From Pedobacter panaciterrae (GTDB lineage: Bacteria; Bacteroidota; Bacteroidia; Sphingobacteriales; Sphingobacteriaceae), in assembly GCF_001636695.1 (NCBI RefSeq), contig NZ_LGEL01000019.1, forward strand, positions 1 through 64,000: DNA of 64,000 nucleotides, read 5' to 3'. Of this stretch, positions 26,648 through 34,995 are shown piece by piece. Made by a program: the position numbers and the translations under genes. The notes beneath the pieces were generated by a model. The model ran no database searches. It was not told where the DNA came from and worked only from the letters and a program-made list of their open reading frames with translations. Position 1 is the stretch's first letter; the number at the start of each line of letters is the position of its first letter.

Positions 26648-27853
26648 ATGAAAAGGGGATTTTTTACTGCACTTGCCACTATATTATTTCTCCAGTTGGT
26701 AAATGCCCAGACTATTAAAACAGGGGTTCTGGTAATTGGCAATGGAAGCGGGGCAGTAGCAGCAAGTATCCAATCCAGCGTATCTGGTGCAAAAACAGTG
26801 CTGTTATTACCGGGAGAAGGTTTCGATGCAGAACTCACTTCAGGGAATTTATCATCCGGCATAGAACGCCAGTTGATCAGCGCACTAAAGATTTCAGATC
26901 AAAGCAAAGAAGTTCAGGAGAAAACATTTAAGGATAATGCTAAAGTAAACGCAGCGCTAAAGGCCTGGGCTGATACCATTAAAAATTTAACAATAATAAA
27001 AAATGCAAGCTGGTTAAAGCTAAAAAGGTCCGGAAGCGGGTGGAGTGTGCAGCTAAGCGATGGTAAAACAGTGAAAGCAATAGCGTTGGTAAATGCAGAC
27101 CGGACCGGAAAGGTTAATGCCGCTATTCCTGTGCAAAGCGTAACTAAGCCATGGCATTTGCTTACTTATGACAATAATCTTTACAGAACAAGCATTGCTG
27201 CGGGGCAACATGCGGAAAATACCTCTGCAAACCTGCTTTTTCTAAGCGATCTGCTTATTCCTGAACAAGATAATTTTGTAGTGCTAAATTCAGGGATTGA
27301 AAGTATTGCTGCAGGACAGGCTGCGGGAGCTGTCGCTGCCTATGCCGCTTTTTTCAAAAAGAAGACTTCTCAGGCCCCATTAAAAGAGATTCAGGGGGAA
27401 TTGATAAAGTACCAGTTATCGCCAATGCCATTTGCTGATATTAAACCAACCGATACCAATTGGAAAGCCATTCAGTTTCTTGGGCTTTCCGGATTTTTAA
27501 AAACGAATATCGTTAATGGTGTAGCTAATTTTGAATCAGAGCGTACAGTTTTAACGTCAGAAATAAGGGAGCCTATCAAGGAGTTTTACTATAAAGCACA
27601 GATCTGGTTCGATGAGCATAAAGAGTCCCAGATGACTCTGGGATCCACGCTGAGCCTTGTTTGTTATGTGGGGGGTAAATCACCTAAAAATACTGAAGAC
27701 GAAATTAAAAAGAACTGGAAAACAGTATATAAGTTCAAAACCGAGTACGATCCTAAGCGTAATATTACACGAAGAGAATTTGCCGTTCTGGTAAATGAGT
27801 ATCTAAAACCATTTGGTGTTAATACCGATAAAACAGGAAGAATACTGAGGTAA
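26648..27853 (+). CDS. Secreted FAD-dependent oxidoreductase-like protein
   Basis: A 401-residue protein with a signal peptide (residues 1-20, ending in NAQ). A Rossmann-like dinucleotide motif, VLVIGNGSGAVAAS, follows at about residues 27-40. A second FAD-type segment, NSGIESIAAGQAAGAVAAYAA, lies at about residues 214-234; only its core is typical of the FAD_oxidored class. The C-terminal third has no motif I recognise. It is shorter than related FAD-dependent oxidoreductases, so cofactor binding should be tested. No partner genes are adjacent. Confidence 0.6.
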   Translation: MKRGFFTALATILFLQLVNAQTIKTGVLVIGNGSGAVAASIQSSVSGAKTVLLLPGEGFDAELTSGNLSSGIERQLISALKISDQSKEVQEKTFKDNAKVNAALKAWADTIKNLTIIKNASWLKLKRSGSGWSVQLSDGKTVKAIALVNADRTGKVNAAIPVQSVTKPWHLLTYDNNLYRTSIAAGQHAENTSANLLFLSDLLIPEQDNFVVLNSGIESIAAGQAAGAVAAYAAFFKKKTSQAPLKEIQGELIKYQLSPMPFADIKPTDTNWKAIQFLGLSGFLKTNIVNGVANFESERTVLTSEIREPIKEFYYKAQIWFDEHKESQMTLGSTLSLVCYVGGKSPKNTEDEIKKNWKTVYKFKTEYDPKRNITRREFAVLVNEYLKPFGVNTDKTGRILR

Positions 27854-27947
27854 AACATAAATAGATAAAAACTAATTTGTATTTCTGTGTTATAGATTGT
27901 GTCTATGTGCCTATCAAGATTAAGTATCTGTTATATCTTGAATATGG

Positions 27948-27978
27948 TTGTTTTTGAGTGCAGATAGCCTTACCTTTG
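27948..27978 (+). promoter_or_regulatory. Promoter of the peroxiredoxin operon
   Basis: TTG at 27948-27950 and TACCTTTG at 27971-27978 with a 20-base spacer match the Bacteroidota consensus. It places the transcription start downstream of an in-frame GTG at 27958, supporting the ATG at 28018 as the true peroxiredoxin start. Confidence 0.75.
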
Positions 27979-28017
27979 CACCATCAAAAAAACAACAATA
28001 AAACACAAAATATAATT

Positions 28018-28650
28018 ATGGCTATAGTAGGAAAAAAATTCCCAAGTGTTAGTATCGATGCGATGTCAGAAATGGGTGACGATTTAAAGATCAATGTATT
28101 TGAAGAAGCAGTAAGCAAAGGGAAAAAAGTTTTATTATTCTGGTACCCAAAAGATTTTACTTTTGTTTGTCCAACAGAATTACACGCTTTTCAGGCAGCT
28201 TTACCTGATTTTGAAAACAGAAACACAATCGTAATTGGTGCATCATGTGACACAAACGAAGTTCACTTTGCATGGTTAAACACTCCAAAAGATAACGGTG
28301 GTATTGAAGGCGTAACTTATCCGATCTTAGCAGATACTCACAGACAATTGTCTAACATTTTAGGTATTGTTGAGCAAGAAGTTGAATATGATGAAGAAGG
28401 AAACGAGATCTTCTCTGGTTCAAACGTTACTTTCAGAGCAACTTACCTAATTGACGAAACTGGTAAAGTTTTCCATGAGAGCGTTAACGATATGCCGGTA
28501 GGTAGAAATGTTAAAGAATATTTACGCTTAATCGATGCTTATGCTCACGTTCAGAAACATGGCGAAGTTTGCCCTGCAAACTGGGAAGAAGGCAAAGAAG
28601 CAATGAGCGCAAACAGAACTGGCGTTGCTGAATATTTAAGCGCCAACTAA
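28018..28650 (+). CDS. Typical 2-Cys peroxiredoxin
   Basis: A 210-residue AhpC/Prx1-type peroxidase that reduces hydrogen and organic peroxides. The peroxidatic Cys is C51 in FTFVCPTE and the resolving Cys is C185 in EVCPANW. Length is typical. I chose the ATG at 28018 because the frame continues upstream only to a GTG at 27958 that lies inside the promoter. It heads a three-gene redox operon with a thioredoxin 17 bp downstream, which is its likely reductant. Confidence 0.95.
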   Translation: MAIVGKKFPSVSIDAMSEMGDDLKINVFEEAVSKGKKVLLFWYPKDFTFVCPTELHAFQAALPDFENRNTIVIGASCDTNEVHFAWLNTPKDNGGIEGVTYPILADTHRQLSNILGIVEQEVEYDEEGNEIFSGSNVTFRATYLIDETGKVFHESVNDMPVGRNVKEYLRLIDAYAHVQKHGEVCPANWEEGKEAMSANRTGVAEYLSAN

Positions 28651-28667
28651 TCAATTAATTTAAAATT

Positions 28668-28976
28668 ATGTTTTTAGAATTAACAGAAGATAATCTTCAA
28701 CAATATGTTGCTGAAAACAAGAAAGTAATGGTTCAGTACGCTGCATCGTGGTGCGGTAACTGCCGGATCATGAAGCCGAAGTTTAAGAAACTAGCTGCTG
28801 AAAACGAAGATGTTGCTTTCTTAATTGTGGATGCCGAAAAACTTCCGGATTCACGTAAACTGGCAACTGTAGACAATTTACCAACCTTTGCTGCCTTTGA
28901 AGGTGGTGCTTTGGTAGATCAGGTTCAAACGAACAAAGCAGAAGTATTAAATGAATTATTTAATAAAATAAAATAA
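28668..28976 (+). CDS. Thioredoxin-family protein (WCGNC)
   Basis: A 102-residue thioredoxin-fold protein. The redox centre is WCGNC (C29/C32) rather than the classical WCGPC, followed by RIMKPKF. The cis-proline segment NLPTF (about residues 73-77) is present. No signal peptide, so it is cytoplasmic. Its position directly after the peroxiredoxin makes it the probable electron donor to that enzyme. Its stop overlaps the ATG of the next gene by one base. Confidence 0.93.
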   Translation: MFLELTEDNLQQYVAENKKVMVQYAASWCGNCRIMKPKFKKLAAENEDVAFLIVDAEKLPDSRKLATVDNLPTFAAFEGGALVDQVQTNKAEVLNELFNKIK

Positions 28977-29227
28977 TGAAAATTCCGGTTATAAGACAGC
29001 TATTCCAAACTACTACTCCAGAAAATCTTGAAGCAACCTTATCAGTTTTAGAAGCTTTTTGTGAATTCAGAGGTGTAAGTGAGGAAGAAATTGATGTAGC
29101 AGGAGAGATGATCACCAATATCTGCGGAGCGCTTGAAGTTCATGAGAACGTAAGAGCAGGAGCAGTTGAAAAAGATGCGCTAAACGCATTTGGTCAAAAA
29201 GTAATGGGATCAATTGACAGACATTAA
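28976..29227 (+). CDS. DUF6952 family small protein
   Basis: An 83-residue soluble protein I recognise as the DUF6952 family of Bacteroidota; its function is unknown to me. It is predicted to be mostly alpha-helical, with two Cys residues (C28 in EAFCEFRG and C50 in ITNICGAL). The start overlaps the thioredoxin stop (TAATG), so translation is likely coupled, which points to a role with the peroxiredoxin-thioredoxin pair. A strong terminator closes the operon 8 bp downstream. Confidence 0.85.
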   Translation: MKIPVIRQLFQTTTPENLEATLSVLEAFCEFRGVSEEEIDVAGEMITNICGALEVHENVRAGAVEKDALNAFGQKVMGSIDRH

Positions 29228-29235
29228 TTTAGCAA

Positions 29236-29280
29236 CCTAATAAAAAAGGGGATCTCAACGAGATCCCCTTTTTTATTAGG
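29236..29280. terminator. Long bidirectional terminator
   Basis: A perfect 21-bp inverted repeat (29236-29256 with 29260-29280) around a 3-base loop, with a GC-rich core flanked by A and T tracts. It ends the peroxiredoxin operon and, being symmetrical, can also stop transcription from the opposite side. Confidence 0.92.
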
Positions 29281-29310
29281 TAATGTTTTTTTTGGTTACT
29301 CCGCGTCATC

Positions 29311-29520
29311 TTGAAATCCCGTCGTCTCGAATCCTTATGATTTCAAGACCTTATCTCGAACCCTCCGGGCCTCGAATTCCATCGTCCCGTCATCTCGACG
29401 ATAGGAGAGATCTCTTGGCTATACCGATTTGCTGTGAGGCTACCTGTTGATCAAGAGATCTCTCCTATCGTCGAGATGACGGGATTTCAAAATGAGAGAT
29501 GACGGGACGACGGAATTTCG
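29311..29520. repeat. Dispersed palindrome copy 2, composite form
   Basis: The core arms are 29386-29417 and 29452-29483 (32 bp, perfect) with a 34-base loop. Extra nested arms surround it: 29311-29328 pairs with 29473-29490 with one mismatch, and 29373-29396 pairs with 29496-29520 with one mismatch and one indel. The right end of the element thus appears twice. It lies between convergent genes (DUF6952 and ppc). Confidence 0.88.
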
Positions 29521-29550
29521 AAGTCTACTATAGCAATGTATGGTATGATT

Positions 29551-32139
29551 TTACGCCAGGTTACGTCCGGCATTTACAATGCCATATACCGTTCTGATTG
29601 CAAGCTTCTCATACGATTGTTTCTCTTCCTCTGTTATCTCGTTCTGTAGCTGCTCTAAAGCGTAATGCTGAATAAGTACCAGTGGCAATACAATCTTCTC
29701 TCTAACGGCAATAGAGCGCTTCTCTACGGGATAATTCTCCATTAGTGTCTCATGACCTGCTAACTTTAAAAGCATCTCCTTAGAAAGCGTAAATTCGTCA
29801 AAAAGGATCTTCCAGAAGGCACCATATTCTTTATCGTTTATAAAGTGAGCTGTAACGGCAAAATCTGATTTACTCATAGACATCATACAGTTGTCGATGA
29901 TGGTTTTAAAGTAACCCGATTCCTGATAGGTTTTAACAACCTTATCCCAGTTTCCTGCTTTCTCCTGACTTTTCAATGCAGTACCCATACCATAAAACCC
30001 AGGGATATTTTGTTTAAGCTGACTCCATGCCGTAACAAAACTGATCGCTCTTAAGTCTTCCAGTTTTAATGCCTCACCAGAATTTCTCTTTACCGGTCTG
30101 CTGCTGATAGTGATTTTCGACAACAAGCTAAGCGGTGAGAATTTCTCCAGGTAGCTTAAAAACAATGGATGTTTACGCAGGGATACGAACGATTCATAGC
30201 TTTCCTGAGCCATTATATCCAATAGGTTCTTATGAACAGGATCTAATAAAATATTATGTCTTTCCTTAATACCGGCCGAAATACCAGCGTTTATTAATTG
30301 CTCAATGTTAAATTCTGCACTATCAATAGAGCCATATTGAGAACTGATTGTTTGTCCCTGAATGGTAAGCTGAATATTTTTATTGGCAATCTCCTTGCCC
30401 ATAGAAGCATAAAAACGATGTGTTTTACCTCCACCTCTTGATGGTGGTCCGCCACGGCCGTCAAAAAATGCAAGCTGAATATTATGTTTGTTCGCTGTTT
30501 CTGTTAAAGCAACTTTAGCGTTAAAAATTGACCAGTTTGCCATTAAATAACCGCCATCTTTTGTGCTGTCAGAGAAGCCAAGCATAATGTCTTGTTTGTT
30601 GCCTCTTTTCTTCAGATGTTCCTTGTAGAACGGGTGCGAGTATAGTGTTTCCATAATTGCGGCAGCATCTGCAAGATCATGCACCGTTTCAAATAATGGC
30701 ACAAAATCAATTGAAAGATCCTGTTCTTCCCATCCATTCCATAAGAAAAGCTCGATTAACTGCAAAATATCACTTGCTTGCTGGCAATTACTGATGATGA
30801 ATCGGTGGCAGGCAAGTTCTCCGTTGCTTTGCTGTATTTGCTTAACCTCAGTAATGGTTTGAAGCGTATCTTTAACCAATGAATCAGCCTCTTCGACATG
30901 AGAAACTCTGGCGCTTTTAAAGGTAAGGGCTTTGATTTTCTCTTCTTCCGATAAGCTGTCGTAGTTCTCCGGGAACATTGAATTAATCGGTTTGCTTTGT
31001 CTGCAATAGGCATGTACATCTCTTAATACCCTGCTATCCTGTCTGATGTCAAGGGAAGCAAAGTGACTGCCATACAGCTCAACCTTACGGATCAGGTCCG
31101 AAACAATATCCGCAAACAGGCCGTCATGGCTGTCAATAAGGGTGTTTTTAATCCTATTCAAATGTTCGATCAAAAATTCCGAAATGTTTTCCATTTCAAT
31201 ATTCGGATCAAATGCATTTTTGTATAAAACATCATGAACTATAGCAATAGGCTCATCAACACCTCTAAAGGTGATGCGTCTTTTCAGGTTTCTAAAATCA
31301 CGGTAATAGCATCTGAACAGGATCTGACGAAGCATTTTTGATACCTGTACTGTAGATTCAGTATGCACATTTGGGTTACCGTCTCTGTCGCCACCCGGCC
31401 AAAAACCTAATTCGATAATCTTTTTAGAGTCAAGGCTGTAATCGTTCAGGCTTTTGTCAATTTCCGACTGAATATTTGCTGCTGCAAAATAAAACACATT
31501 TTCAAGGTACCAGGCCAGGCTTAATGCCTCATCAACCGGAGTTGGCGATTTTTTATTGAAAAAAGGCGTTTTACCTAACTGCTGAAGCAAAAGGTGAATG
31601 CTGGTAATGTCGTTAATTTTAATGGCTGCGGTAAGGTCAGTGATGATAGACAATACGCTTCCTGGATAAAATTGAGTAGGGTGTGCCGTTAAAACGAGTC
31701 TTAACGAGAACTCTTCAATTAGTTTCTCTATTTTCTGGTTTAAAGAGCTGTCATCAATTCCTTTTTTCAGGTAAGATAACAATGCATTGTGCTCGTCAGA
31801 GGCATTAAGTTTGTTAAAAGATGCATCTTCAACAGCATCAAATAACACCACCTGGCGCTCAATATATTGGATAAATCTGAACAATAAATCAATTACGTCC
31901 TTAGTCCCGTTATTTTGTGTATACTTCTTGAAAAAAGCATTAATAATTTCTGCCGGAGTTTCATGTTTATTTACACCATCTTCACAGTATTTTATAAATA
32001 GTGGCAACAGTGTGCCGGTATCTTTAATCTTGTAAAAAGGAAGGGTAAGGAAAAGGCTGTTGTAGAGTTCAAATCTGGATACTACTTCGTTGTTAAATAC
32101 TGATTCTCTCTGGCCTTTTGCGCGTTGTTTCTGCATCAT
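29551..32139 (-). CDS. ppc: Phosphoenolpyruvate carboxylase
   Basis: An 862-residue PEP carboxylase that makes oxaloacetate from PEP and bicarbonate. The first active-site His is in VLTAHPTQ (about residue 153). Other landmarks are GFWPGGDRDGNP (about residue 246) and the C-terminal ISFVTAWSQ. The glycine-rich loop is FFDGRGGPPSRGGG (about residues 555-568). It differs from the classical FHGRGGxxGRGGGP form, with Asp for His; I believe this is the usual Bacteroidota variant. Length is normal. It ends next to the composite palindrome. Confidence 0.95.
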   Translation of the reverse strand: MMQKQRAKGQRESVFNNEVVSRFELYNSLFLTLPFYKIKDTGTLLPLFIKYCEDGVNKHETPAEIINAFFKKYTQNNGTKDVIDLLFRFIQYIERQVVLFDAVEDASFNKLNASDEHNALLSYLKKGIDDSSLNQKIEKLIEEFSLRLVLTAHPTQFYPGSVLSIITDLTAAIKINDITSIHLLLQQLGKTPFFNKKSPTPVDEALSLAWYLENVFYFAAANIQSEIDKSLNDYSLDSKKIIELGFWPGGDRDGNPNVHTESTVQVSKMLRQILFRCYYRDFRNLKRRITFRGVDEPIAIVHDVLYKNAFDPNIEMENISEFLIEHLNRIKNTLIDSHDGLFADIVSDLIRKVELYGSHFASLDIRQDSRVLRDVHAYCRQSKPINSMFPENYDSLSEEEKIKALTFKSARVSHVEEADSLVKDTLQTITEVKQIQQSNGELACHRFIISNCQQASDILQLIELFLWNGWEEQDLSIDFVPLFETVHDLADAAAIMETLYSHPFYKEHLKKRGNKQDIMLGFSDSTKDGGYLMANWSIFNAKVALTETANKHNIQLAFFDGRGGPPSRGGGKTHRFYASMGKEIANKNIQLTIQGQTISSQYGSIDSAEFNIEQLINAGISAGIKERHNILLDPVHKNLLDIMAQESYESFVSLRKHPLFLSYLEKFSPLSLLSKITISSRPVKRNSGEALKLEDLRAISFVTAWSQLKQNIPGFYGMGTALKSQEKAGNWDKVVKTYQESGYFKTIIDNCMMSMSKSDFAVTAHFINDKEYGAFWKILFDEFTLSKEMLLKLAGHETLMENYPVEKRSIAVREKIVLPLVLIQHYALEQLQNEITEEEKQSYEKLAIRTVYGIVNAGRNLA

Positions 32140-32343
32140 ATTTAAAGGGTATTTTTTCGCGCTTAAGCTACCAAAAATGATTCAAAAAAAAGACCCAAAA
32201 GTGCTATTAATTTAATTTTGATTTTTTTGCAAAAAAAACTAACTTAGTACCATAGAGGTTAAACAAATCCTTTTAAACTTATGTGCTGATTTGAGTGCGG
32301 AAACGCAATAAATCGAGCAATTTAATTGTTAATTTTTTGGGGT

Positions 32344-32378
32344 AAAACAGCCGTTAAGATTTTCTTAACGGCTGTTTT
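32344..32378 (-). terminator. Terminator of the efflux operon
   Basis: A perfect 16-bp inverted repeat (32344-32359 with 32363-32378) around a 3-base loop, two bases beyond the stop of the MFS gene. The minus-strand 3' arm ends in four T residues. The remaining 200 bases up to ppc contain nothing else I can name. Confidence 0.85.
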
Positions 32379-32380
32379 GT

Positions 32381-33928
32381 TTAGTGTAAGTCTGCCGGAA
32401 CTTCAACATTCTTTTTGAATTTTTGAAGGTACAGCAGCGGGATTGAGCACAAAAGTATCAGTCCGGCCACCCAATATGCATCACTATAGGTGAGCAATAA
32501 TGACTGTTTGGTAACCGTACCTTCAATGGCTTTTACAGCCAGAGATTTTGCGTCCAGGTAGTTATATCCCTTGGCCATAAAATTATTTATAAAGCCATTA
32601 AAACGATCGGTAAACGCAGGGTTATATTCATTAATATTTACAAGTAAGTTACTACGGTGAAATCCCTGGCGAACATGTATTAAAGTTGTTAATGCAGCTA
32701 TACCAAATGAACCACCTAATTGTCTCATCATGTTGTTCAAACCAGAACCTTGTCCAATCTCAGCACCTTTAAGGTCCTGAATTGCCAGCGTGGTTAGCGG
32801 AACAAACAATAAAGCCATACCAACACCCCTGATCATCAATGGAAGGAAGAAATCATTGGTGCCCGATTGTAGTGTAGATTTGCTCAGCATCGAACAGAAT
32901 ACAAAGAACAGGAACATCCCAACGGTAGCCATAAACTGGGCAGGAATGCCTTTTTTAAGGAATATTCCAATAAATGGCATCATTACAATTGTACATAAAC
33001 CACCTGGGAACAGCAGTTCACCAGTTTGCAGAGGCGAAAAGCCCAGTAAGTTCTGACAAAATACAGGGAACACGAAAACTGATCCGTAAAGTCCGAAACC
33101 TAAAATAAACGAGGTAAACATACCTACAGAAAAGCTTCTGTGGCGCATAATCTTAAAGTTTACAATAGGGTGGTCGGTACTCAGCTCCCTCCAAATGAAC
33201 AGGAGTAAACCAAGGACAGACGCAACTGCAAGGGCTGTAATGTAAGGAGTGGCAAACCAGTCTTCACTTTCACCTTTTTCAAGTACAGTCTGTAAACTTC
33301 CAACGGCAATGGCAAGTAATGCAATCCCCCACCAGTCTACAGGCATTCCTTTTCCATCTTTAGGCGTCTCTCGTACAAACATATATGTACAATAGGCCGC
33401 CAGTATCCCGACGGGAATGTTTACATAAAAAATTAACGGCCATGAACTAATCTCTAACAGATAACCACCAATTGTTGGGCCTACGGTAGGGCCCACAACG
33501 GCACCCAGTCCAAACAATGCAGTAGCAATACCCACATCTTCGCGTGGCCAGGTTTCAATCAAAATTGCCTGAGCCGTAGAAATTAAGCCCCCTCCGGCTA
33601 ATCCCTGCAATATGCGAAACAGGATAAGCTCTTCAAGATTGGTTGCATTTCCACAAAGGAATGATGCTATGGTAAAAAGGATAATAGAGAATAAGAAATA
33701 GTTTTTTCGGCCAAAACGACTACCCAGCCATCCAGACATGGGCAGTACAATTACATTGGCTACGGCATAGCCAGTAGATAACCAGGCAACATCCTCGAGG
33801 GTAGCGCCCAGATTACCTTGTATTTGGGGTATAGCAACGTTTACAATAGTGGTATCTATCAGCTCCAATAACGAAGCAGTGATCACTGTAAAGGTTATTA
33901 TCCACTTTTTTAAACCTTTCTCGGCCAT
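32381..33928 (-). CDS. emrB: DHA2-family MFS multidrug transporter (EmrB-like)
   Basis: A 515-residue membrane transporter with about 14 hydrophobic helices, as in the DHA2/EmrB family. Visible landmarks are the N-terminal LIDTTIVNVAIPQIQ (motif D1), the GSRFGRKNYF loop (motif A, about residue 70) and the GPTVGPTIGGYL motif C (about residues 145-156). It should export drugs or toxic compounds by proton antiport through the adjacent membrane-fusion protein and TolC-like channel. It is the last gene of tetR-tolC-emrA-emrB and starts 2 bp after emrA. Confidence 0.94.
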   Translation of the reverse strand: MAEKGLKKWIITFTVITASLLELIDTTIVNVAIPQIQGNLGATLEDVAWLSTGYAVANVIVLPMSGWLGSRFGRKNYFLFSIILFTIASFLCGNATNLEELILFRILQGLAGGGLISTAQAILIETWPREDVGIATALFGLGAVVGPTVGPTIGGYLLEISSWPLIFYVNIPVGILAAYCTYMFVRETPKDGKGMPVDWWGIALLAIAVGSLQTVLEKGESEDWFATPYITALAVASVLGLLLFIWRELSTDHPIVNFKIMRHRSFSVGMFTSFILGFGLYGSVFVFPVFCQNLLGFSPLQTGELLFPGGLCTIVMMPFIGIFLKKGIPAQFMATVGMFLFFVFCSMLSKSTLQSGTNDFFLPLMIRGVGMALLFVPLTTLAIQDLKGAEIGQGSGLNNMMRQLGGSFGIAALTTLIHVRQGFHRSNLLVNINEYNPAFTDRFNGFINNFMAKGYNYLDAKSLAVKAIEGTVTKQSLLLTYSDAYWVAGLILLCSIPLLYLQKFKKNVEVPADLH

Positions 33929-33930
33929 TT

Positions 33931-34974
33931 TTAGTCTTTTATAGAAACAGAAACCTTAACACTCATACCAGGGCGTAATTTTGCCATGATATCTTTAGGT
34001 GCTTTAGTGATTTTTATTTTTACAGGAACACGTTGTACTACTTTTACGAAGTTACCTGTTGCATTATCAGGAGGTAATAAAGAACCTTTTGCACCGGTAA
34101 TAGGCGCAAAATTGTAAACCTCACCCTGTACATCAGCGTCAGGATAAGCATCTACCATTACTTTAACTTTTAATCCCGGATTGATATCTTCAAGCTGGGT
34201 TTCTTTAAAGTTTGCGGTAACGTATATGCTGTTTTCATTTACAACAGAAAACAAAGACTGACCAGCTTGTACCAGCTGTCCTTTCTGAACATTCTTTTTA
34301 GAAACGATTCCTGTAGCAGGAGACTTAATGTCGGTATATGATAACTGTAATTTAGCAAAATCAACTTCCGACTGGTGCTGTGTAACACCGGTATTGCTCA
34401 CCACTAATTGCGACTGAGTAGTACCTACCTGCTTAACTGCGGCAGTATACTGGTCGTTAGCAGCAGTGAAAGCAGCCTGTGCCGATTCTTTTTCAGCCTT
34501 AGCCTGGTCAAATTGCTGTTGGGTAATTGAGCCATCTTTAATCAGATTTGCATAGCGCTCATAATCTTTCTGCGCTAATGATAATTTAACCTTAGCAGCT
34601 TCAATATTTGCTCTTGCAGTACTTGTATTGGCAGATGTTGCTGCAATTTGCGATTCAGAAACACCAACACCCGCACTAGCTCCTTTTTGGCCGGCCATCG
34701 CCTGCTCAAGCTTTACCTTGTAATCGCTATCGTCAAGCGTAACCAGAACATCACCTTCTTTTACAAGTGTGTTTTCCTCGAATTTAATTTCCTTTACATA
34801 CCCCCCAACACGTGCAACTACCGGGCTGATGTCTCCATCAATCTGTGCATCATCCGTATCAACGTGTTTGCTGTAATAGATATACTCTTTGGTGCCAAAA
34901 ATGGCTCCAATTACAATTAATACCCCTAATATGATTGGTATAACTTTGTTTTTCTTTTTCTTTTCAGTTGTCAT
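33931..34974 (-). CDS. emrA: HlyD-family membrane-fusion protein (EmrA-like)
   Basis: A 347-residue periplasmic adaptor. One N-terminal membrane anchor (about residues 10-28) is followed by the VDTDDAQIDGDISPV strand typical of EmrA, a lipoyl/barrel-sandwich domain, an Ala/Gln-rich helical hairpin (about residues 95-205) that contacts the outer-membrane channel, and a beta-barrel domain with LRPGMSVKVSV at the end. It links the MFS pump to the TolC-family channel of the same operon. Confidence 0.94.
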   Translation of the reverse strand: MTTEKKKKNKVIPIILGVLIVIGAIFGTKEYIYYSKHVDTDDAQIDGDISPVVARVGGYVKEIKFEENTLVKEGDVLVTLDDSDYKVKLEQAMAGQKGASAGVGVSESQIAATSANTSTARANIEAAKVKLSLAQKDYERYANLIKDGSITQQQFDQAKAEKESAQAAFTAANDQYTAAVKQVGTTQSQLVVSNTGVTQHQSEVDFAKLQLSYTDIKSPATGIVSKKNVQKGQLVQAGQSLFSVVNENSIYVTANFKETQLEDINPGLKVKVMVDAYPDADVQGEVYNFAPITGAKGSLLPPDNATGNFVKVVQRVPVKIKITKAPKDIMAKLRPGMSVKVSVSIKD

Positions 34975-34995
34975 TGCTGTAATTTGTTATGGTAG

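Noticed and set aside
27958-28017. Upstream GTG start extending the peroxiredoxin by 20 residues
   Set aside because: The -7 promoter element lies within this extension, so it is not transcribed; the ATG at 28018 gives the usual N-terminus.
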